Positions 23,501 through 34,925 are shown, counted from the first letter of the stretch. The stretch is DNA of 64,000 bases from Pelobates cultripes (GCA_933207985.1 OW240917.1:105186756-105250755); one strand, 5' to 3'. Notes: generated by a model from the letters alone, not told the origin. A program made the numbers and translations.

Positions 23501-24350
23501 TGCTACACTTCCATATAGGAGACCTGACCATTTCAGTTTTTACAGTATTTTATAGGTTTATGACTCATTTTGGGTTCTAATAGCAGGTTGCTTATTCAAA
23601 CTTTCCCCACAAAGGCCTACCATTTTTTAAAGAAGACACCCCAGGGTATTTCAAAAGGCCCATTTTGAACCTTAGGGTGGGATCATTTTTTCGCTAGTGA
23701 GTACCAAGTCTAGTAGTAGTAAGCATTTTCTCTGCCTTTTTGACACATACTTTGAGATTTTACAATCCTTAGGTGTGCTACGGCAGTATAACGCTTCATA
23801 TGTCACTCAGCTATGTCGTCTGAGTACAGCAATACCCCCTTGTGTACCTTTCCCAGGTATATGTGGATGTTGGAGGAGCAAATTTGAGACTCAGCAATTT
23901 CAGGTCTATTTCAAACTTTGAATTTTTACGCTGGGTCCATGTCCCATTTTGGGGCATTTGACAGGTTGAGAATTCAAACTTCCCCTACAAAGGCCTACCA
24001 TTTTTTAAAGAAGACACCCCAGGGTATTTCAAAAGGCCCATTTTGAACTTAGGGTGGGATCATTTTTTCGCTAGTGAGTACCAAGTCTAGTAGTAGTAAG
24101 CATTTTCTCTGCCTTTTTGACACATACTTTGAGATTTTACTGCATAGTTTACAATCCTTAGGTGTGCTACGGCAGTATAACGCTTCATATGTCACTCAGC
24201 TATGTCGTCTGAGTACAGCAATACCCCTGTGTGTACCTTTCTCAGGTATATGTGGATGTTGAAGGGGCAAATTTGAGACTCGCCATTTCAGGTTTGTTTC
24301 AAACTTTGAATTTGCATGCTGGGTCCATGTCCCATTTTGGGTCAAACTCT
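17580..24350. repeat. 393-bp satellite array, about 15-17 units
   Basis: The landmark GTGAAAGTAGACACTCC recurs at about 18,107, 18,500, 18,893, 19,286, 19,678, 20,072, 20,465, 20,859, 21,252, 21,650, 22,045, 22,461, 22,855 and 23,248, mostly 392-394 bp apart. Two diverged units of about 378 bp follow (23,620-24,350) and one diverged unit precedes (about 17,700-18,100). Units fall into two types distinguished by ACTGTTTC with AACATG versus ACAGTTTC with AATATG. The types often alternate, giving a 787-bp dimer (for example 19,678 to 20,465 and 22,461 to 23,248). The 61-codon frames repeated along it are satellite translation, not genes. The array lies 3' of the piggyBac transposase. Confidence 0.95.
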
Positions 24351-24586
24351 GAGGCACTGTCTGTCACCTCTGAATCCGCTGTCAGAATTCTCTAACTGTA
24401 CTTCCAAAGCATTTTAAACTTTTTACACAAGAACTTTAACAAAACAATGTTATTTTATTTTTTTGTTGTTTTTTTTTAATTTGTATTTCTACCCCTAGCA
24501 TACGCACTAAACTCCCCAATTTCCCAGGAACTATCATCCACCCCAATTAACTAAATAAAAGGTAAAAAAAAAATTGTATTGAGAAT

Positions 24587-26240
24587 TTATTGGCTCTGAG
24601 TATGAAATAATTTAAAACAGTTCCCAATACAAAGGCCAGGCTGAGAGGGACAATCAGGGCAGTAGAAACTGGTCTCCGTTCGAATGCCTCTCTGGTAACA
24701 CAGCCTGCACCTTTTCTGGGGGGTCTTTTTTGGGGGGGTTGGTGGTATCCGAAAGCAGAAGTGACCTCTCTGAATATCTCTGCTGCTAGGCCCTGCTGAT
24801 GGCTCCCCACTGTGGCACTCAGTGAGCAGCACAGAAATGAGCTGAAACTGAAATGTAAGAAAAGTACATTTCAGCTGAGGATTTGCCTTTTTGAAAAGGA
24901 TGAATGCATTTTGAGTAGCCATTTGCATTAAATAAATGCACACTTTCTTATACCAGGCCCTGGTCTTTCTCATTATCAGATATGGCTGCAGCAGTTGATC
25001 AGACAGGTCAACTCCCCCCATGTGTTTATTGTATTGCTTAATGCAGACAGGCAGCCGTCTTGTTTCCTGTCTGCCACGAACTGCGACCCTGCGTGTGTGT
25101 TCACTGTGCATGGTAGTCAGTATGAACACCTCCTTTTTGTCTCTGTATTTCAGAGCCAGCAGTTCGTCCTGGCATAGAGCAGCCATTTCCCCCTTTTTAA
25201 TTTTTTTCTCTGCCAGAGCCTTGGGGAAGCCAGTGCGTGTCTTGCGGATAGTGCCGCAGACCACAGTCTCAAAACAATATAGCATTTTTTGGAGGGGTAT
25301 GCTATTGTAGTAATTATCAAGGTAGAGGTGGTACCCCTTGTTCAGTAGCGGGTTCATTAGATCCCAAACTATTTTTCCGCTAGTCCCAACTACATCAGGG
25401 CAACCTGGGGGATCCCGGTGGCTATCTTTACCTTCATATATTCTGAAGGTATAAACATACCCACTGCTACTTTCACATAACTTGTATAGCTTGATGCCAT
25501 ACCAGGATCTTTTGGCTGGGATGTATTGCTTAAACCCCAGTCTACCCTTGTATTTCATTAGGGACTCGTCAATACATATATTCTTTTGGGGAGTATAAAT
25601 TATGCCAAATTCTTTATTAAAATGGTTAATTAGGGGGCGGATTTTATAGAGTTTGTCATACTGCGGATGATCTTTGGGGTGGCACTTCGAATTATCATTG
25701 AAGTGCAGAAAACGGAGTACTGTTTCGTATCTGGGCCTACTCATGGTCTGAGAGAAAATGGGAGTATTGCATACTGGGTTTTTGGACCAGTTCATTCGGA
25801 TGCTTTTTTATAATTCCCATTAGCATGGTTAGTGCCCAGAACTGTTTTAACTCTGGCACGCTGGTGGGGTACCAGCTCCCTTTTGTGGCAAGGTGACTTG
25901 TTGCATTTTGTGCCAGATACTGCGCTGCATAAATATTTGTTTGTGTAGCTATCTGCCCTAAAAAATCATCCCCAAGGAACAGCTCCATAAAATCCTGGGA
26001 GTTATAGCTGGTCACGTCTCCCTGAATACCAGGAGTCGCAGTGAACAGAGGGATGTCGGGGACAAAATTGTTAGGGGGCACCCAGATATCAGCGCCAGGA
26101 GCAGTGCCAGGGGTATCGTCACTTTCTTCATCTGTGTCTGGCACATAGTCACCCTCTGCACTCTCTGAGGCAGTGTCGGTTGCCTCTGAGTCAGCTGCTA
26201 ATATATTATATGCCTCCTCGGCACTAAACTTTCTAAGCAT
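24587..26240 (-). pseudogene. piggyBac transposase, one frameshift
   Basis: piggyBac transposases excise and insert DNA at TTAA using an RNase H-like DDD site. The N-terminal frame starts at 26,240 and has the usual acidic leader (DTASESAEGDYVPDTDEES) and the start of the core domain (LKQFWALTMLMGIIKK). The frame is lost between about 25,796 and 25,820, next to an A run. The second frame (402 codons, 25,795-24,587) holds the rest: ICIDESL (D76 of that frame), YLDNYY (D160) and GVDLSDQ (D263 and D266), all catalytic acids being present. A C-terminal Cys-rich domain follows (C363, C366, C379, C382, C389, C393, H398). Combined length is about 560 residues, normal for the family. Apart from the single frameshift it looks complete, so it is young, or the frameshift is a sequencing error. 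Confidence 0.9.
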
Positions 26241-26693
26241 GGTGAAAGCTTAAAATTAACTTTAACTAAATAACGTATTTTTTTGTTTTGTTTTTTTAAC
26301 TTTTTTTATACTTTTTTTTGTTTTCTGAATTTTTTTTATACTTTTTTTAACTTATTAAAAACTCTTAAAAACTTTCTAAAACTTCTAAAAACTTTTTTAA
26401 AAATGAACCCCTGTGGGTAAAAACAGGAATCAGATCACTGTGCTTACACCTAGCGAAGCAGAAATGCTTTGACTTAAAATAAACTACTTTTTTTTTCTCT
26501 TTTTTCCTTTTTTCACTTTTTTTTATACTTTTATAAACTTTTAATAACTTTTATAAACTTTTAATAACTTTCTAAAACTTTTCAGCTTCCTAGCTACACT
26601 AATGCTAGATTCCCCAATTCCCCCTAGCTTCAATCCACCCCAGCTAACTAATTAACTGAAAATAAAAGTAAAAAAAATTTTTTTTTATATATT
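26241..26693. repeat. A/T-rich minisatellite upstream of the transposase
   Basis: Degenerate repeats of the type ACTTTTATAAACTTTTAATA fill much of 26,280-26,580, in the presumed 5' untranslated region of the piggyBac element. Confidence 0.6.
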
Positions 26694-26745
26694 TAACCCC
26701 TGAGGGTTAAAAAGAAAATAAAGTTAACCCCTGAGGGTTAAAAAA
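26694..26745. repeat. Tandem TTAACCCCTGAGGGTTAA palindromes
   Basis: Two near-identical copies of the palindromic motif TTAACCCCTGAGGGTTAA, each with TTAA ends, lie in the subterminal part of the piggyBac element. Their role is unknown; they could be subterminal transposase-binding sites. Confidence 0.6.
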
Positions 26746-27094
26746 AAACCTCTGATCTCAGTAAAGTACTGTGATCAGTATTGTGATCACTGCTGCCAGT
26801 GATCAAAGGGTTAAACTTTTAAAGTTAAAGGGGGTAAAAGGTTTTTTTTAAACTTTTAAACACTTTGTGTCTGTCAGGGACACAAAGTTTCAAACGATCT
26901 GTCTCTCTCCACTTCTAATCACACACAGAGGTGGAGGGAGGAGGATCAGAAGTCCCAGCTGCACTGTGATCGCTGTGACTGGCTGTCACAGCGATCACAT
27001 GTGCTGGGACAGCACTATTGGCTGTTGCTGGGCTTCCTCAAACGCCGAGGCACCCAGCAACAGCATTAACCCCACGATCGCCGCAATCGCGGCG

Positions 27095-27180
27095 ATCTGG
27101 CGTTAACTTTAGTAATTGGCGTCCTTAAGGGTAGGTCTGCCTTGACGGGAAATTTCCGTCCAGCGTCGTTAAGGGGTTAA
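27095..27180 (-). mobile_element. piggyBac element 5' terminus (TTAA end)
   Basis: Read on the minus strand the terminus begins TTAACCCCTTAACGACG and contains a subterminal palindrome GACGGAAATTTCCGTC. The last TTAA is at 27,177-27,180. A hairpin (ATCGCCGCAATCGCGGCGAT) lies just inside, at about 27,078-27,097. The partner terminus on the left was not found; it may lie in the gap or have been lost. Confidence 0.75.
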
Positions 27181-27689
27181 CAAACACAGGCTGGAAAAAA
27201 AACCAATATAACAATAAACCGTCTGTCTCCTGGAAGAAATAACGACTCTCAAAGACTCTTCAACCGAATTGGAAATTTGAACGTGGTATCATCCTTGAAA
27301 CTTTACACTGAAACGAGAGAAACAGAATCGAAAATTCTGATTAGTCAACAAAATGTACGTATAAAAACCATGCAGCCACCCAGTGCCAAACTTTGTTAAC
27401 ACCATCAAATCTACAGATCCCTGCCCTAAACTGTAATGAGAACAGAATGGTGATCTAATAAACAATAAGAAACATCTGAATAGCCATATATCTCACCTAA
27501 TATACTCAAAAAAGAGAACATACTCAAAATATGGGTTGGGAAAAAAGGGTGGGAAATATTTGCCTCCTGTCATTAATAAAATTAAGATTATAGGTACACT
27601 AAAGCTAGCATAATCTACAATTTTATAACATGACATAAGGCTTCATATTTGCTGTTTCAACGCTCAGCCAACAAAGCAAATAATGCATG

Positions 27690-28712
27690 TTCTGCCGGTC
27701 TGAAATAAAACTGCTAAAAGGTGTCTGCTGAACGTAGAATGTCAGAAAGGGAAGCGCCCACCACCAGGGCGCCCGCCACCGCGCCCCTCACCGAATGAGC
27801 GTAACCATCTGATACAACGAGCCAAGGTAACGACAGTAACCATCTGATCCAACGAGCCAAGGTAATGGAAGAAACCGGTTTATGTGGACACACATAAGAT
27901 ACCAATAGCTGCCCCGATGGGGAACCACGAAGTGGGGCAGTAACCATCACATAGCGAGACAGAGTAGACACCACATAGAGCTTAGGAGACTCTCGGAAAT
28001 ATGAGTAGAAAATGGCAGTGGAGTCGGTCTTGGTACGTCTCAACACTGAAAAGGTCACACCTTCCAGGGAAAAAGTGAACGCTTTGATGTCAAAAGCCCG
28101 GACGTCGGAGACCCGACGAAAAGATACAAGGCACAAAAGAAGTGCAAACTTGGACGACAACTGCCGTAGGAAGAGATCATGATTATCCGGCCATTCCTGT
28201 ATGAAATCTAAAACCCGGTGCACGTCCCAGTGAGATGCATATTTAGGTGCCGGCGGGCGTGACAGTCTGATGCCTCTCAAGAGTCTACAAACCAAGGGGT
28301 CTTTTCTGATGGGTGTCCCTCGAAGGGGAACATGAGCCGCTGAAATGGCCGACCTGGCAACATTAACTGAAAGATATGACCTCCCCTGGTCAAAGAGGTG
28401 AGAGAGGAAATTCAGAATGCTGGATACAGGCGATGTAAAGGGATCGATACTCCATTCCAGGCACCAACTACACCATATGTTCCAGGCGGACAAATAACAT
28501 CTTCTCGTTCCTGGGGCCCAAAATTCCCAGAGGAGGCTTCTAGCTGATGCCAATAGTTCATTGACATTCCAGGTACCCTGGATAGAGTCCAAGCCACAAA
28601 GTGGGTGATGGGGGGTGATGGTTGCCTCGTGAATCCGAAAGGAGCATCCTTCTACGGGGACGGAAGGAAAATCGGGTGCCGACATGACAGCTCCAGTATT
28701 TCTGGAAACCAT
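27690..28712 (-). pseudogene. DIRS tyrosine recombinase
   Basis: The recombinase inserts the circular DNA intermediate. The 332-codon frame has an N-terminal SAM-like region (APGTRRCYLSAWNIWCSWC, about residues 67-84), the first catalytic Arg in LVSFRRVSDVR (R199/R200) and the H-x-x-R box in YAHSVRG (H306, R309). The frame stops (TAG, 27,714-27,716) just after DILRSADTF. Beyond it the same frame reads QFYFRP, and its Tyr codon (27,705-27,707) is the expected nucleophile. The stop therefore removes the catalytic tyrosine. A 35-bp tandem duplication (27,801-27,870) lies just before the HxxR box. Confidence 0.85.
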
Positions 28713-29319
28713 GCCGTAAGTGGAGTAGGACCCTGGAGATCATAGTGAATGGTGGAAATGCGTATGCTCCCTGTGAAGGCCAGTCCTGAAGAAAAGCATC
28801 CACTGCTGTGCACATCGGGTCCGGGAGCCAGCTGAAATAAGTCGAAACCTGGAAATTCATCCTGGAGGCGAACAGATCCACCATGAATGGGCCCCTCCGG
28901 CGTGCCACTTCGAGGAAAATTGGCTGATGTAGCCGCCAATCGATGGCATCCCTCCAATGTTTGGAGAACCAGTCTGCCGTCAGGTTCGTCACACCTGGGA
29001 GATACTACACCTGGAGAGTGATATTACACTGAAGGCAGAAATTGTAAATCTCCTTTGTCACTTCTGCCAGTGTCCATGAGCGGGCTCTCCCCAGGCAGTT
29101 GATATACTGTACCGCTGATACATTTTCCATTCTGAGTAGGATGCAGCAATCCGACAGATGTCCCGCAAGGCTCCGTATTGCGAACGAGCCCGCAATTAAT
29201 TTCAGGCAATTGATGTGGTAATTCGCTTCCATGTGTGGGCCTCCCGTGGAGTCGGGCTGAAGTCCGGAGTTGTGCAAAAGATCGCCTTGCCATTCCAGGC
29301 CGACTTGTGTTGCAGCCAC
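28558..29319 (-). pseudogene. DIRS RNase H and downstream connection domain
   Basis: Two minus-strand frames cover the region. The first (29,319-29,005) has EANYHINCLKLIAG and SAVQYINCLG, the RNase H pattern after the RT, in which the catalytic acidic positions of relatives (ELELLA, TDN) are altered (CLKLIA, MEN). The second (28,992-28,558) has TADWFSKHW, FMVDLFASRMN and DAFLQDWPSQGAYAFPP, the conserved block between RNase H and recombinase in DIRS elements. A stop or frameshift near 29,000 separates them. Confidence 0.8.
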
Positions 29320-30316
29320 CAGCGGAGTTCGGTCTTGACTTCCTGCGTGATGGGAATCAGCTGATCATAGGAGGGTTTCCTGCTTAGGAAGCGTGCTTTC
29401 AGGTGCTGCATGGACCTGTATTGAAGGGGTCCTGGGTAGATTGCTTGGATTGATGCGGATAAGAGGCCCACCACTCGTGCCAGGACCCTGAGTGGTATCT
29501 GTTCCTGGCGTAGAATCCATCTGATTTCTTTCCGAATGGCCGTGATCTTGGCCTGAGGGAGGCGTAGGATGCACTGAGTTGCATCTATTTCAAATCCCAA
29601 GAATTTAACTACCTGTGTTGGTGTAAGAGCCGACTTCTCTTGGTTGACCGCAAAACCCAGAGATTCGAACAAAGAGACCGTATAAAGCATCTGAGATTTC
29701 AACCTGGAGGCGTCCTCGCAAAATAGAAGCAGATCGTCCAGATATATAAGGCCCCTGGAGCGTAGCCATGCCGTCACAGGTTTCAGGAGCTTGGTGAAGC
29801 ACCATGGTGCCGAGCTGAGTCCAAAGGGTAGGCAGGTGAATTGGCAAGGTGTCCCTTTCCAAACAAAGTGGAAAAACGCTGGCATTCAGATTCCACCGGA
29901 ACAGATAGGTAAGCATCCTCCAGGTCCAGACGAGTGAACCAATCCCCTGGGCGAAGTAAGTCTCTCAGAAGATGGATGTCCTCCATCTTGAAGTGTTGAT
30001 AGACGATGAAAGCGTTCAGGTTTCTCAGGATTATAACCGGACAGAAGTCTTCCGTTTTCATCCTGACTAGAAATATGGAACTGAAGAAACCTCCCTCGTC
30101 CGGCGAACATTGAACCGCCCCTTTGTCGAAGAGAGTTTGTATCTCTGCGTCCACCAGAGCTTGTTGTTCTCTCGATGATACCGGAGCCAGCGGTGGTACC
30201 TCCTGAATGGGGGGTGAATGGAAATCTATAACGTAACCCCCGGACCGTCTGGAGTATCCACGCGTCCGAGGAAATGTCCCACCACCTGTCGAGACAATAA
30301 CGTAACCTGCCAGCAT
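29202..30316 (-). pseudogene. DIRS reverse transcriptase, frameshifted
   Basis: The upstream frame (30,316-29,783) has KGAVQCSP, FSSIFLVRMK and RLDLEDAYLSVPV, the first RT motifs including the catalytic Asp region. The downstream frame (29,885-29,202) continues with FVWKGTPCQFTCLPFGLSSA and the catalytic IYLDDLLLF (about 29,735-29,758), then the thumb (VKFLGFEID). The frames switch within a T run near 29,876-29,890, consistent with one missing base. The catalytic YLDD is intact. Confidence 0.9.
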
Positions 30317-30340
30317 GCAAAAACTTGGGGGAAATATGTC

Positions 30341-31558
30341 TCACCTGTAGGCATTCACGGGCCTGGCTTCCTCTGCCACGGACCGACCTCTGGGAGGTGA
30401 AGGACTCCGAATGGTAGCTGGGGAAGAAAGTCGGTGTCCGGGATCCTCAGTGGCACGATGGCCAGAAACGGCTGGAGTCACGATCCGCTGCCGTCCAGCC
30501 CTGCCAAAAACACGTGGGGTGTGAGTGCGGAACACTCTCCTCATCGAGGATTGGGCCTTGTTCAGGGTAGTATAGAGATTAACGTGTCTATGGAGCTCCT
30601 TAATGAAGAGTTCTCCGAACAATACCCCCTTGGCTAAAGGTCCCAGCTCTTTGGACCCCAACTCCGACAATTTAGCGTCCATGCGCATAAGGACGTGTGT
30701 AGCGCCATGTTGGAGTTGCCCTGCAGGCAAATGGAGCATAATGCCCAATCTCTTATGGGTCCGCTTTCGTGAGTATCCGGGCCAGCGGCCCCAACATGTC
30801 AAGCATCTTATCCTGTGCCAAGCGGAGACTGCCTTCAATCCCTTTCTTGAGATCGCGACCGGTGCGGGTCAGGTAGGTGGAGACCATCGGATCGAATTCG
30901 GGTGTCATAGCGACCTTGTCTGGCAAGGTGGGTCTGGGGCACTTTGCCCTCAATCTCTTCCGAACTGCCCATTAATGGAAAAACTGCGCCAGATGTTCAT
31001 GTAGGGACCACTCAGGAGACCTGGGGTGCCGAATGGTGCACGGGTCGAAGAGGGGTTCACCCATTGAGTACATGAACATGTCCTCCCCTAAGGAGGAGTG
31101 CAGGTATTGTGAATCATTCTCACCGGTTTCCCGTGGGTATGAGAACTCCTCCAGGTCTTCCTCACCCCACCTGCCTTTGTCCTCCTCCGAGGAGGGGGAA
31201 TCTGCCCGCCATTCATCCAGGATCTACAGGGGTGGGGGGGAATTAATTCTTCTTCCTCCTCCGGGAAGTACCTCTGTCATGTCGGTGATAAGGCGGCCGT
31301 CTGCCTAGGGCGCTTCGCAGGAGCCTTACCGTTTTGGGTACGTGGCTCAGGGCCTTCACCCTTCCAGTAACGCTTAGGGGTGCGCATCTGTTCTCTGTCC
31401 GATGAGTCGTATTTGGACTCTACCTGCATGCGCGGAGTCCCTGCTATGTCCCTATATTGGGGTGCCATGGGTAGTGTTCGTGACAGCGCTTTCTCCACAG
31501 AGGCAGCGACAGCCGCGTTGATCATTTCCTGTAGGCTTTCTTGGGTAGGAGCGTCCAT
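30341..31558 (-). pseudogene. DIRS ORF1 (gag-like) pseudogene
   Basis: The start is at 31,558 (MDAPTQESLQEMINAAVAAS), in a helical segment typical of DIRS ORF1. Later frames give SKYDSSDREQMRTPKRYW, then FDPMVSTYLTRTGRDLKKG (30,953-30,753) and KLSELGSKELGPLAKGVLF with a C-terminal Arg/Gly/Pro-rich tail (30,838-30,341). Frames change at about 31,277 and 30,800. The ORF lies immediately upstream of the RT, as in DIRS. The product would package element RNA. Confidence 0.7.
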
Positions 31559-32581
31559 TTTCTGAACCGAAGCGTGACCCTGGGTGTAGAAATGACAGGT
31601 ATAAGCCCAGCTAGTATGGGAGCAGTGCTTATCTGGACATACAAATCCTTAGTGTGTATAGTGCGGTCGGGGGAGGTCCCCCAGTATAATACTCCACGTA
31701 TATTTCCACAGGCTTGCGGTTGAAGGGGATTTTGGCACAGACAAAAGACGACTTATCAATAGGGCACTGTCAGGGCAGGCCAGTCATAGGGGCACAGACA
31801 GAGCAGGCCAGTTTAATGCCTCCCAGACCGCCAGAAGGCCCAGGCCGCAGTCTGGAGTAATCCCAGGCACCCAGAGGGGGAAGCAACCCCTATAGCTGCT
31901 TCCCGGCAATTACAGAACAGACGGGGGAGGGGGCGTGAGCTAGCGCTCCCTCCTCCACCCGGCGGACACACGCGGTCCGCGGATCGAGCCGGCCACGGCA
32001 AATGGCCACGTGTAGAAGCTCCGGTCGCCGGGTACTGCGCTCGATCGCGAGCAACCCCGCAGGACAACACACACGGGACCGCAGGAGAAGTACTCCACAG
32101 TCCCGAAGCTTGGGGGGATCGGAGGAGGCAGAGCAAGTGGGCCTCCTGAAGCCCCCGAGCAGCACAAAAACCCGATATAAATCAAGAAAAGGGACAGTGA
32201 AAACTGAGGGAAAGACACTGAGGGGACAGACTAAGGGGGAAAAACCCCAAGGGTAAAGTCAAATTAAATAGAGAGAATACAAAACTCCCCACTATCCCAG
32301 AGAATCACTAGACAGAGGTAGCATAAAGCTACCTACATTAATAAGTCCCCAAATAAATAAATAAATATGACAAACACTGTAAATATAAATGAAATCACAC
32401 AGCCACCAACTAAAAACAAGAGACAGTGGTACTTTGACCTATACTGGTGTGGAGCAGCAAAGAAAGAGGAAGTAGAGTGTGGAGAAGGTAGTTATATGGT
32501 TTCCTTTCTGTTTTCTGATTGGTTGTTTACTCTCTGTATTTTTTTTTTGCTGCTGTGGATTTCTAGTAAAGAGAGATTTAA
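31559..32581 (-). other. 5' untranslated region of the DIRS element
   Basis: G/C-rich non-coding DNA lies between ORF1 and the right inverted repeat. Open frames here (for example 31,813-32,256) overlap on both strands and carry no domains. It presumably holds the promoter and the internal circular-junction sequence used in DIRS replication, but neither can be pinpointed. Confidence 0.5.
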
Positions 32582-32797
32582 GCAAATATGAAGCCAGCTG
32601 TCATGTTATAAAATTTGACTAGCTCCTGGAATACTTCATCTTATTTCTCTATAAGTGATATTGCTATACCTATTTCTATAGGGAGGATTGGTGACCTCCC
32701 TTCTTTCCAGTCTAGAGCTAGTGTTTTAACATTGGATCAACTGTGTTCATTTTATATACTTTTACTCCCTCTATCCTAAGAACCAGACTATTTATTT

Positions 32798-33253
32798 CTA
32801 TATTATAGGCACTTTCTTTTCTTTCTTCTGTGCTCTTAATATTTTTATCTGTATTCTGTGTTGGTTTTTAAAAAAAACATTTTCTAATATAGACATATTT
32901 GTTATAAAGGTTGCAATGTACATTCTGTGCTCCCCTGCTGTATTACATTTCATATCCACTTCATATTTTTCCTCTACAAAATCTGAAGTGTAAAAATTGA
33001 ACAGTGGTTGTATAGACACTACTATAGCTTCACACACGTCTATGTCTCTATTATACCAGAAGAATAGATACTGCTGCATTGTTTTAAGAGTACCTGTGCC
33101 TCTGTTCCCTATAATTTGCACTTGACAAAGCAATGGAGAATAAAAGCGTCTCTTTCTTCCATAGCCACTCTTTACCCACAGATCTTTGTTATGACTAATT
33201 CTGTCTCCCAGCATCTTTACATAAAAGACTGTGGATGCTATCCTGTATAGCAT
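32798..33253 (-). CDS. Unrecognised 151-codon open frame
   Basis: This open frame is among the longer ones that could not be tied to a transposon family. The product would have a balanced composition, with a basic stretch (GYGRKRRFY, about residues 31-39), a hydrophobic middle, and a Lys-rich C-terminus (RAQKKEKKVP). I recognise no domain, signal peptide or clear membrane segment. It lies just outside the DIRS right end in A/T-rich DNA, and no splice pattern or neighbour supports a function. It may be chance, an exon, or the relic of an unknown element. Confidence 0.2.
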   Translation of the reverse strand: MLYRIASTVFYVKMLGDRISHNKDLWVKSGYGRKRRFYSPLLCQVQIIGNRGTGTLKTMQQYLFFWYNRDIDVCEAIVVSIQPLFNFYTSDFVEEKYEVDMKCNTAGEHRMYIATFITNMSILENVFFKNQHRIQIKILRAQKKEKKVPII

Positions 33254-34925
33254 AGTATAATGTATACTATCTGATCAAGAGGGTGTAGTGAGGAAAGACT
33301 CTAAGCAAACTGAGCACATTATAAGGAATTTCAGGCATGCATCAGTGTGTACATTGAAACCATACAATTATATTTGTTTACATTTTAGTGAGTTTTTCAG
33401 AGACTGCTTTTTAGTTTAGATATTATATATTACATTACACTGTAATAAAAAGGGTGATGCAACAGAGGTAAGTCAGAAATACAAAGTCAATTTCAAATTG
33501 GCCAAAACAGCAAAGCTGAGCATAGCGAACACAGAGATGTTTCCCAGTTCTGGCATTTTAACCTTAAATTCAAAATTCACTTGAATTTCCTGACAACTCT
33601 CACTTTAGTAAATAACGCTGTAAGTTCAGTATATATTACATTTAGACTTCACATTCAGTTGCTCTATGTATACTTGTTCAAGTGCTGTCCCTGGCCAGAC
33701 AAATTTGAAAGGGCCCACTCATGGGTCTAACTCTCATAGTTGAAGATGTCAACGTTTCAGCAGTCTACACAGGGGCATTCATCGGGTCCTGATATGATAT
33801 GTAAACTATTGGAGTATAAATAGAGTGCACTCTTTAATTGGGATTGTTACTATATAAGTAACAATTAGCAAATAGAACCTATAATAGACCACAAATTCCT
33901 CTCTCCAGGAATCCAAATAAATAAATATATAAAAACATAACCATATTTGTTCACTTGTTTGGTATTCAAAATGTATGTTGCATATACACTGAATTCAGCT
34001 GCAAATATTATTCAATATTATTATTTACTATTTAGGAAATGTCAGTAGCGAGATTAATAGCCATATATAATAATACAATTACAATTATGTTATGGTTATA
34101 CATGTTGATATTTGTCTTTTTTATTCTCATGACAAACAGAATAGAATCTCCAGCATTTATGAGTGGGGCTCCTTTTACTGATTATTACAGTATGTGGGCA
34201 GTAAGACTATAGGTGTACTTATATACTGGGTGCCTAATTTGTCTTTAATCCCTGTTTCACAAAATCAAGAAAAGCTATGGCAAAACATCATGTTTTCTGC
34301 TTGTTCAATAAAGAATCTTCCTGGAAAGATGTACTGCTCAGAACTCCTTCGGCTACTGACTTAATCAATAAAAAGTGCAGCTGGCTCAGTACTGTTTTTA
34401 GTGAAGTTGTTGACCTTTACCTTTACAAAACAAAACCCGAACAAACAGCACCGGGGCACTTAGGTAATTCAAAAAACAAAAATCCTTTCCACTTCACATA
34501 AATATATATATATACAAAAAAACTGATTTTTTTATTTTATTTAATATGGTATGTGTGAATACTTTATAGTAGGTTAAATGTATTTTATAGTAACATATAT
34601 GTTTTAGAGCTATGATGCATTATTTAGATATTTTGTTAATTTTGTTAACATGGGTTTGCATGATTGCATGGCACTGCACTTTATTTGATTGCACTTTATC
34701 ACTTTAAACATAGCACTTATATTTCATTTTGCTATTTTTGGATAGCCTATCTTTTTAAAGTCATGTTATATGACTCCTATTTAATATATTTCAACCGGTA
34801 TCATACCGGTATTTAACCACAATATTCACATCTATCTATTAAGTTAGATCACAAATATGTCCTTAAGAATCTTTGTGTTTTATCTAATCACCCTCTTTGC
34901 ATGTCGGTATCTATATCCTTTTCTC
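33254..34925. other. A/T-rich DNA with one hammerhead-like trace
   Basis: No gene is recognised. Near 33,745-33,790 (minus strand) the sequence reads CCGATGAA, a weak hairpin and GAAACGTTGAC, a degenerate relative of the hammerhead-like cores described elsewhere in the window. The 74-codon plus-strand frame at 34,277-34,501 has no recognised motif. Confidence 0.35.

Larger units (their letters stand above)
27619..32615 (-). mobile_element. DIRS-type tyrosine-recombinase retrotransposon
   Basis: A 5.0-kb minus-strand element with gag-like, RT, RNase H and tyrosine recombinase regions in DIRS order. The sequence at 27,619-27,652 is an inverted copy of 32,582-32,615 (core GCAAATATGAAGCC and TGTCATGTTATAAAATT), consistent with DIRS inverted terminal repeats. 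No target duplication is visible, as expected for recombinase-mediated insertion. Every coding part has at least one lesion. Confidence 0.85.

Noticed and set aside
17580..24350. CRISPR array
   Set aside because: Units are 393 bp without a short repeat/unique spacer pattern, and the window is eukaryotic.
31813..32256. Overlapping 84-107-codon frames in GC-rich DNA as host genes
   Set aside because: They overlap on both strands in the DIRS 5' region, with no motif.
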